This document shows, piece by piece, positions 23,559-28,488 of a DNA stretch of 28,488 bases. The stretch's first letter is position 1; every line of letters begins with the position of its first letter. Below the pieces are notes generated by a model. That model ran no database searches and had not been told where the DNA came from. It was given only the letters and a program-made list of their open reading frames with translations. Location of the stretch: positions 1 to 28,488 of the forward strand of contig DASWHW010000085.1 in assembly GCA_036397975.1 (NCBI GenBank). Reading direction: 5' to 3'. A program made the position numbers and the translations under genes. Source of the stretch: SZUA-287 sp036397975 (GTDB lineage Bacteria; Bacteroidota; Ignavibacteria; UBA10030; UBA6906).

Positions 23559-24710
23559 ATGAATCAAAGTAAGCGGACAGATTCAGGCATCGCGGGAGGA
23601 TATCTCGTCCTCGTCGACTTATCCGGCTTTACATCGTTCGTCGCAGAGGCCGAACTCGATCACTCCAAAGTCATCCTTGCAGATATCTTCAAACTTATTT
23701 TGGCCCGGTTCGCGCCCCGTCTGCAGATTGCAGAGATTGAAGGCGATGCGGTATTTGCCTATGCCTCCGACACACAGTTTCCCCGGGGAGAAACTTTGCT
23801 GGAGATTATCGAGGCAACGTATTTTGATTTCAGAGACAAGCAGAAATCAGCCCAACGTACGGCCACCTGTACGTGTAAAGGCTGTAAAATGATTGGCCAA
23901 CTTGATTTGAAGTTTATTACGCACTATGGTGAGTTTATTTTGCAGGATGTTGGCGGAAGGCCGAAACCTCTAGGTACAAGCGTTAATCTTCTTCACAGAT
24001 TGTCAAAGAACAAGGTGAGCGAGGCGACGGGATGGCGAGGGTATGCTCTGTTTACAAACGCAAGCCTCCATCGGATGGATGTTCATCCACTCAATGTGCA
24101 CGCTCAGACCGAAAGCTATGAGCACCTGGGCGAAGTTGAGACCTTCAGCATGAATCTTAATGATCGGTATAATGAATTCACCAGCGACCGCTACGCGATT
24201 CTCCGTGAGGAAGAAGCGCATGTTGTTCTTACAAGGGAGTTTCCCGTTCCTCCTTCCGAACTTTGGGAGTGGCTGAACGATCCCGAGAAACGGATCTTAT
24301 GGATGGTGGGTAGCGACTGGCATGTACAAGATCGCCCAGAAGGGAGAACAAGTAAGGGTGCTTCTAATCATTGTGCGAACAGCGACTTCGTCGAGAACAT
24401 CCTTGACTGGCGGCCGTTTTCCTACTACACGGTGGAGTTGATCAAGAAACCGATCAGGGCGACTGTCACCGCAATGCTCGAACCGATTGCGAATGGAACA
24501 AGAGTCTCGTGGCGCGCACGTCTTAATGGGTTTCTCCCCCAGTGGATGCTTCGCCCTTTGTGTAGATTATTGATTGCGAAGGGGGCAAGAACCCCAGAAA
24601 GCTTTGATGTGTTAACGCGGACACTTCGGAGAAGAAAAGAGAATGGAAGAGGCAGCAGCATGATCTACAGAATCAATCAGTCATATCCTGATAGGAATTC
24701 GTTCCCATGA
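23559..24710 (+). CDS. Cyclase-homology (DUF2652-like) plus SRPBCC-like protein
   Basis: A 383-residue soluble protein from ATG 23559 (a TTG at 23547 would add four residues; no strong ribosome site for either). The N-terminal half resembles class III nucleotide cyclase domains: LVDLSGFTSF (metal-type aspartate D20), EIEGDAVFAY (D63) and GTSVNLLHRLSKN (about 139-151), the VN...R segment of cyclases. A cysteine cluster CTCKGC (C104, C106, C109) follows the first half; DUF2652 proteins carry this kind of motif as far as I recall. From about residue 215 on, VVLTREFPVPPSELWEWLNDPEK looks like an SRPBCC (polyketide cyclase/START-like) ligand-binding fold. Whether it makes a cyclic nucleotide is unknown. 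Its stop overlaps K9's ATG (ATGA), linking it to that kinase. Confidence 0.7.
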   Translation: MNQSKRTDSGIAGGYLVLVDLSGFTSFVAEAELDHSKVILADIFKLILARFAPRLQIAEIEGDAVFAYASDTQFPRGETLLEIIEATYFDFRDKQKSAQRTATCTCKGCKMIGQLDLKFITHYGEFILQDVGGRPKPLGTSVNLLHRLSKNKVSEATGWRGYALFTNASLHRMDVHPLNVHAQTESYEHLGEVETFSMNLNDRYNEFTSDRYAILREEEAHVVLTREFPVPPSELWEWLNDPEKRILWMVGSDWHVQDRPEGRTSKGASNHCANSDFVENILDWRPFSYYTVELIKKPIRATVTAMLEPIANGTRVSWRARLNGFLPQWMLRPLCRLLIAKGARTPESFDVLTRTLRRRKENGRGSSMIYRINQSYPDRNSFP

Positions 24711-26830
24711 TTGGACAGACTATATCGCACTACAAGATACTCGAGAAGTTAGGAGAAGGAGGTATGGGCATAGTGTACAAGGCGCACGATACCAAACTCG
24801 ACCGTGTCGTTGCCATCAAATTTCTTCCCCCACACTTGTCGTCGAACGCCGGGAACAAGGCTCGCTTCATCCAGGAAGCCAAGGCAACGGCCGCCCTGAA
24901 CCATCCGAACATCCTTCATGTACACGAGATCGACGAACAGGACGGCAGCCTGTTCTTCGTCATGGAGTACGTCGACGGGATGACATTGAAGCGGCACATC
25001 ACCACCTCCGGCACAGGAATCCCGGTGAATCAGGCAATCGAATGGACTATACAGATTGCCAAGGGACTGAAAGCCGCGCATGAGATGAACATCGTGCACC
25101 GTGACATCAAGCCTGAGAACGTCATGCTGACCAGGGATGGACATCCGAAGATAATGGATTTCGGCATTGCCAAACTCAGGAGCGGTTCCGGGCTTACGAG
25201 AACCGGCACGTCGTTGGGAACGCTCAACTACATGTCTCCGGAACAGGCGCATGGTGAGGCAGCCGACCATCGGACGGACATCTGGTCGCTCGGTGTCGTC
25301 TTGTACGAGATGCTAACGGCCGACCTTCCCTTCAAATCCGAACATGAAGCAGGCCTTCTCTACCTGATCGTCAACGAAGAGCCACCCGCTCCGAGTCTCA
25401 TGGACAGGAAGATTCCACACCAGATAGACACAGTCATAACAAAGATGCTTGCCAAGGATCGTGCGAAGCGGTACCAGAGCGCTGAGGAAGTGCTGAACGC
25501 TCTCGACCATGCACGCGAGTCTATTGAGAAAGCACCGGCAGCAGCTCAAACAAAGGCAATTGCAGTGCTTCCGTTCGGCAACATCAGTCCCGACAAGGAA
25601 AGTGATTACTTTAGCGACGGCCTCACTGAAGAGCTAATCATCAACCTGTCGCGCTTGAAAGACATCCGTGTTGTTCCCCGTACAACTTCCATGCAGTATA
25701 AAGGGACGACAAAGGAAGTCAAAGCCATCGGCAAAGAGCTTGGGACGAGGTACATTCTTGCAGGCAGCGTTCGTAAGTTTCAGGACAACCTTCGCATAGC
25801 CGTTGAGCTTGTTGATGTCGACGCGGATGCCCAGCTTTGGGCAGAGACATACAAAGGAAAACTCGCCGATGTATTCGATATTCAGGAACAGGTCTCGAAG
25901 CAGATTGTCGACGCTCTCATGGTGAAGCTCACACCGAAAGAGCAGGTGGTGCTCACCAAGCGGGCGACATTGAACCCCCAGGCGTTCGACTGCAATCTGC
26001 GCGCACGGGATTCCTTGTACCGCTTCACAAAGCACGGCGTCCAGACTGCGATCGAGCTATTCCAGAAAGCAATTGAATATGACGCACGATATGCGGACGC
26101 GTATGCGGGTTTGGGTGAGGCGTACGCACACCTTTATCAGCAGTTTGACCGGAAGGACCTCTGGCTTGACAGGGCTTTGGAATCGGGACTAAAAGCCCTG
26201 ATGTATGACCCGTCGCTTTCGGAAGCATATTCGGCCCTCGGGCTGGTTTACCTATACAAGAAATCGCACGATGAAGCGATCGAATCAAGTCAGAAAGCCA
26301 TTGAGCTGAATCCGGGCAACCACGTCGCATACTGGATACTCGGCAGGACGAACGTGACAACCGACCGCCACAGGGAAGCAGTCGAACTCTTCAAGAAGGT
26401 TATCAAACTCAGCCCTGATTTTTACACAGCGTATGGAGACCTTATCCTGTGTTATGAGCGCCTTGGCGAAAAGGAAAAAATGGCCGAGGGGCTTCATGAA
26501 GCCCTACAGATGTATCCACGGTATTTGTCGCTCCATCCGGACGACGCACGGGCACACATCTTTTATTCACTCTCGCTGATCCGGGCGGGTCGGATTGATG
26601 AAGCAAAAAACAAAGCCGCAAGGGCGATCGAGCTGAGTCCGAACGATCCGCTGATGTTCTACAATGTGGCGTGCTTCTACGCAACCATCGGTGATACACA
26701 ACTCGCATTACAATCTCTCAAGAAGGCCATCGCAACCGGCTACGGCTTTTACGAGTGGATCAAGCGAGACCCCGATCTCGACAGCATCCGCAATGAGCCA
26801 GAGTATATTGAATTGATGAAGGGGAAGTAG
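24707..26830 (+). CDS. K9: soluble Ser/Thr kinase with TolB-N domain and TPR repeats (no membrane segment)
   Basis: A 707-residue protein starting MIGQTISHYKILEKLGEGGMG. VAIKFLP lysine, HRDIKPEN (H131-N138), DFG (151-153) and GTLNYMSPEQAHG are present. After the kinase (about 1-270) a short linker ARESIEKAPAAAQ leads straight to a TolB-N domain (IAVLPFGNISPDKESDYFSD to LWAETYKG) and TPRs (AIELFQKAIEYDARYADAYA, AIESSQKAIELNPGNHVAYW, AKNKAARAIELSPNDPLMFY). No hydrophobic segment is visible, unlike all the other kinases here in which the region can be read, so the whole protein is probably cytoplasmic. It starts in the cyclase-like gene's stop codon, suggesting a functional pair. By eye its codon use is somewhat more G+C-rich than that of its neighbours. 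Confidence 0.93.
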   Translation: MIGQTISHYKILEKLGEGGMGIVYKAHDTKLDRVVAIKFLPPHLSSNAGNKARFIQEAKATAALNHPNILHVHEIDEQDGSLFFVMEYVDGMTLKRHITTSGTGIPVNQAIEWTIQIAKGLKAAHEMNIVHRDIKPENVMLTRDGHPKIMDFGIAKLRSGSGLTRTGTSLGTLNYMSPEQAHGEAADHRTDIWSLGVVLYEMLTADLPFKSEHEAGLLYLIVNEEPPAPSLMDRKIPHQIDTVITKMLAKDRAKRYQSAEEVLNALDHARESIEKAPAAAQTKAIAVLPFGNISPDKESDYFSDGLTEELIINLSRLKDIRVVPRTTSMQYKGTTKEVKAIGKELGTRYILAGSVRKFQDNLRIAVELVDVDADAQLWAETYKGKLADVFDIQEQVSKQIVDALMVKLTPKEQVVLTKRATLNPQAFDCNLRARDSLYRFTKHGVQTAIELFQKAIEYDARYADAYAGLGEAYAHLYQQFDRKDLWLDRALESGLKALMYDPSLSEAYSALGLVYLYKKSHDEAIESSQKAIELNPGNHVAYWILGRTNVTTDRHREAVELFKKVIKLSPDFYTAYGDLILCYERLGEKEKMAEGLHEALQMYPRYLSLHPDDARAHIFYSLSLIRAGRIDEAKNKAARAIELSPNDPLMFYNVACFYATIGDTQLALQSLKKAIATGYGFYEWIKRDPDLDSIRNEPEYIELMKGK

Positions 26831-27106
26831 GACACGGTAAGAGCGACTTGCAATCTCGATCCGGTATCGACCAACCTGTTGTACGGAGTTGCAGGAGGTG
26901 TACGTTTACATGACAGAGATTGTCTGAGCCTGATCCGGTCTCAACGGTGAATGCCATGGCTACCAGGTTCTTGGTGAGGCCGATGTTGAGGAGATTCACA
27001 CGTGGAGTATGTTCCGGGAGAACATGCGGATGCAGTGAACATGTGATGGTAACGGAACATGGATGATCTCACCCTTTCAGGTTATCTGACCAATTCCTGA
27101 ATTGGA

Positions 27107-27123
27107 GAGGCTGTCCAAAAAGT
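27107..27123 (+). mobile_element. Possible insertion-sequence end remnant
   Basis: gaggctgtccaaaaagt resembles the terminal inverted repeats of several DDE insertion sequences (IS5/IS1182-like, from memory). It is preceded by a perfect 7-base hairpin CCAATTC/GAATTGG (27090-27105). No transposase or second end is seen, so this is tentative. Confidence 0.25.
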
Positions 27124-27142
27124 AAGGATCCAGCTATGCTCG

Positions 27143-27216
27143 CCATCCCACATCAACTAAATCTCCCCTTCGAGGGGAGAATTAAAGAGGGGTGTAATTA
27201 TGATCAAGTGGGATGG
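27143..27216. repeat. 74-base palindromic (MITE/REP-like) unit
   Basis: The ends are perfect 9-base inverted repeats CCATCCCAC (27143-27151) and GTGGGATGG (27208-27216). Inside is a perfect 8-base hairpin tctcccct/aggggaga with loop TCG (27162-27180). There is no coding content. Confidence 0.55.
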
Positions 27217-27261
27217 TTCTGGGACGCCAAAAGCGAATCACAGATAATCACGATGGTACGG

Positions 27262-27286
27262 TTTCCCCGAAGGGGAAAGATATTTT
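27262..27286. repeat. Short palindrome TTTCCCC-GAA-GGGGAAA followed by ATATTTT
   Basis: A perfect 7-base stem with a GAA loop (27262-27278), then gatatttt. The same layout recurs at 27359-27380 as ACCCT-GAA-AGGGT followed by tgcatattt, so the two look like members of one short repeat family. The first could also serve as a weak intrinsic terminator of the K9 unit. Confidence 0.45.
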
Positions 27287-27288
27287 AA

Positions 27289-27334
27289 CCGAGGGCATCC
27301 CGCCCGACCATGCCGTTCGGGCGGGCGCCCTCGG
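27289..27334. terminator. Strong GC-rich hairpin (terminator or REP element)
   Basis: The stem is CCGAGGGC + CCCGCCCGA pairing with TCGGGCGGG + GCCCTCGG, 17 base pairs with a small internal bulge (AT opposite C) and a nine-base loop. There is no T-run directly after it, so it may be a palindromic repeat rather than a classical terminator. Its CCCGCCCGA arm equals the left arm core of the 96-base class A element. Confidence 0.4.
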
Positions 27335-27358
27335 TCGGTCAACACAAACACGGCTGCT

Positions 27359-27380
27359 ACCCTGAAAGGGTTGCATATTT
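27359..27380. repeat. Short palindrome ACCCT-GAA-AGGGT followed by ATATTT
   Basis: The stem is ACCCT (27359-27363) / AGGGT (27367-27371) with a GAA loop, then tgcatattt. It parallels 27262-27286. I recall similar short interspersed repeats in Bacteroidota/Ignavibacteria genomes, but this was not verified. Confidence 0.4.
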
Positions 27381-27400
27381 AGAGCGAGCATGAGATCAAC

Positions 27401-27450
27401 TTGACAGACCAGACGATTTCACCTCAAAGGATTCAGTAAGAAGCTGGAAG
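27401..27450 (+). pseudogene. Decayed kinase 5' remnant upstream of K10
   Basis: ttgacagaccagacgatttc onward translates as (L/M)TDQTISPQRIQ and then TAA (27437-27439), recognisably MIGQTISHYKIL with several changes; the nucleotide match resumes as agaagctgga. It appears to be an older version of the intact truncated copies found before K2-K5 and K8. No palindrome follows directly; K10 begins 43 bases later. Confidence 0.5.
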
Positions 27451-27492
27451 AGGACGACCCATGACAGCGATATTTCATCAATCAGGATGCAA

Positions 27493-28488
27493 ATGATCGG
27501 ACAAACGATTTCGCATTATAAGATTTTGGAGAAACTTGGTGAGGGCGGAATGGGCGTTGTCTACAAAGCCCAGGACACAAAGCTCGACCGCATGGTTGCG
27601 CTGAAGTTTCTCCCTCCGCACCTCAATGCTTCGGAACAGGACAGGGCCCGCTTTATTCAGGAGGCAAAAGCGGCCGCAACTCTGGATCATCCGAATATCT
27701 GCACTATCTTCTCCATCGAAGAGTATGACAACCCGGTCTCGGCAGGCGCTCCTGCGGGTAAGCAGATCTTCATTGCCATGCAGTTCATCGATGGTCAGTT
27801 ACTCCGCGATCGAATGAGCGGACTGTCATCGAAGCACGCGATTGATATCGGAATTCAAGTCGCAGAAGGTCTTGCGGCGGCCCATGAAAAAGGGATTGTG
27901 CATAGGGACATTAAACCGGAAAACATCATGGTCCGGAAGGACGGCATTGTCCAGATCATGGACTTTGGCCTTGCGAAACTCAAAGGCGTCTCGAGGCTCA
28001 CGAAGGAAGGCAGCACCGTAGGCACTGCAGGCTATATGTCTCCGGAACAGATACAGGGTGGAGATGCCGATCATCGTTCTGATATTTTCGCACTCGGCGT
28101 CCTGCTCTATGAAATGATGACCGGCCAACTTCCGTTCAAGGGAGTCCATGAGACAGCCATTGCCTATGAGATCGTCAATGTTGACGCGGTGCCGATGTCC
28201 GCGGTTAAATCGGACATTAGCCCTGAGCTTGACCATATCGTGCTGGAGTGTCTTGAGAAAGAACCATCGGAACGGTATCAGTCGACCGCTGAGATTGCAA
28301 AAGAACTCAAAAGATACAAACGCGAATCAGGTCGCCAGCGAACAACAAGAACGATGAAGATACCACAGTTTCAAAATTCAGTTCGCGAAACTCTACCCAC
28401 TTCTCCTGTTTCCTCTTGGAAGCCCTTTGTCTGGCCGGCCGTTTCGGCGATCCTCGCAATTACACTCGTACTGCTAGTGATGAGAGGT
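27493..28488 (+). CDS. K10: membrane Ser/Thr kinase (3' end outside window)
   Basis: The frame is open from ATG 27493 to the right edge (332 codons seen). MIGQTISHYKILEKLGEGGMGVVYK starts the kinase; an in-frame ATG two codons upstream is less likely since homology begins at MIGQ and AGGA lies five bases before 27493. K38, HRDIKPEN (H137-N144), DFG (157-159) and GTAGYMSPEQIQG are intact. There are ten additional residues (within DNPVSAGAPAGKQ) between SIEE and IFIAMQF relative to K3. The last visible residues (about 313-332, FVWPAVSAILAITLVLLVM) form a membrane segment, so an exterior domain must follow beyond the edge. The FKGVHETAIAYEIVNVDA motif places it with K2, K3 and K8. Confidence 0.93.
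   Translation, partial: MIGQTISHYKILEKLGEGGMGVVYKAQDTKLDRMVALKFLPPHLNASEQDRARFIQEAKAAATLDHPNICTIFSIEEYDNPVSAGAPAGKQIFIAMQFIDGQLLRDRMSGLSSKHAIDIGIQVAEGLAAAHEKGIVHRDIKPENIMVRKDGIVQIMDFGLAKLKGVSRLTKEGSTVGTAGYMSPEQIQGGDADHRSDIFALGVLLYEMMTGQLPFKGVHETAIAYEIVNVDAVPMSAVKSDISPELDHIVLECLEKEPSERYQSTAEIAKELKRYKRESGRQRTTRTMKIPQFQNSVRETLPTSPVSSWKPFVWPAVSAILAITLVLLVMRG

Larger units (their letters stand above)
26831..27492 (+). other. Gene-poor interval between K9 and K10 with palindromic repeats
   Basis: About 660 bases without a credible gene. The first 250 bases (to about 27085) show no coding homology or repeat I recognise; a good AGGAGGT near 26895 leads only to a five-codon ORF. From 27090 on there are dense hairpins listed separately, an insertion-sequence-end-like string, and just before K10 a decayed kinase 5' remnant. 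This is the only long break in the array and probably separates transcription units. Confidence 0.6.

Noticed and set aside
26895..26930. Ribosome site AGGAGGT followed by ATG in the K9-K10 gap
   Set aside because: The frame ends after five codons (MTEIV), so there is no evidence for a gene.
26831..27085. Possible group II intron or IS body in the first part of the K9-K10 gap
   Set aside because: No reverse transcriptase or transposase frame, no GUGYG-type intron start and no domain V-like hairpin could be recognised.

Overview
The window is almost entirely a co-directional (+ strand) array of ten Hanks-type serine/threonine protein kinase genes (called K1 to K10 here; K1 enters from the left edge and K10 runs off the right edge). 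Two other genes are threaded into it: a secreted DUF885-like protein and a cyclase-homology (DUF2652-like) plus SRPBCC-like protein. The organism is a Gram-negative-type bacterium that uses clear Shine-Dalgarno sites. The style of the kinases (short cytoplasmic kinase, one membrane segment, TolB/PD40 propeller or TolB-N/TPR exterior) and the short palindromic repeats suggest the Ignavibacteria/Chlorobi side of Bacteroidota or a similar phylum (Acidobacteria-like groups also carry such kinases). This assignment is inference only.

Layout: K1 (1-2089, TolB-N + TPR) overlaps the DUF885-like gene (2086-3735) by ATGA. Then come K2 (3838-6507), K3 (6739-9432), K4 (9546-12209) and K5 (12557-15217), all with PD40/TolB-like propellers; K6 (15225-18140, FlgO/CsgG-like + TPR); K7 (18208-20532, TolB-N + TPR); K8 (20802-23480, propeller); the cyclase-like/SRPBCC gene (23559-24710), coupled by ATGA to K9 (24707-26830, TolB-N + TPR, no membrane segment). 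A gene-poor, palindrome-rich gap of about 660 bases follows (26831-27492), then K10 (27493 to the edge). All kinases whose N-lobe is visible keep the glycine loop, VALKFLP or VAIKFLP lysine, HRD and DFG, so they look active. The exteriors probably sense extracytoplasmic signals or hold partners.

The most unusual structure lies between the genes. Upstream of K2, K3, K4, K5 (twice) and K8 (twice) there are seven extra, truncated copies of a kinase 5' end, with consensus MIGQTISHYKILEKLGE. Each stops matching at the codons for the ATP-binding glycine loop and runs into a palindromic repeat, after which a new ribosome site, start codon and kinase N-terminus follow. At K2, K4 and K8 the inserted segment is a nearly identical 96-base unit with inverted-repeat ends, while sequence on both sides is strongly diverged. 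Removing 94 bases would restore one continuous kinase frame in all three. All seven truncated copies remain open and stop on, or within about 11 bases of, the next start codon. This looks like a family of palindromic cassettes that insert in the glycine-loop codons, supply a replacement N-terminus and leave the old one as a translationally coupled leader. No transposase, RNA gene, CRISPR array or integrase is visible in the window.
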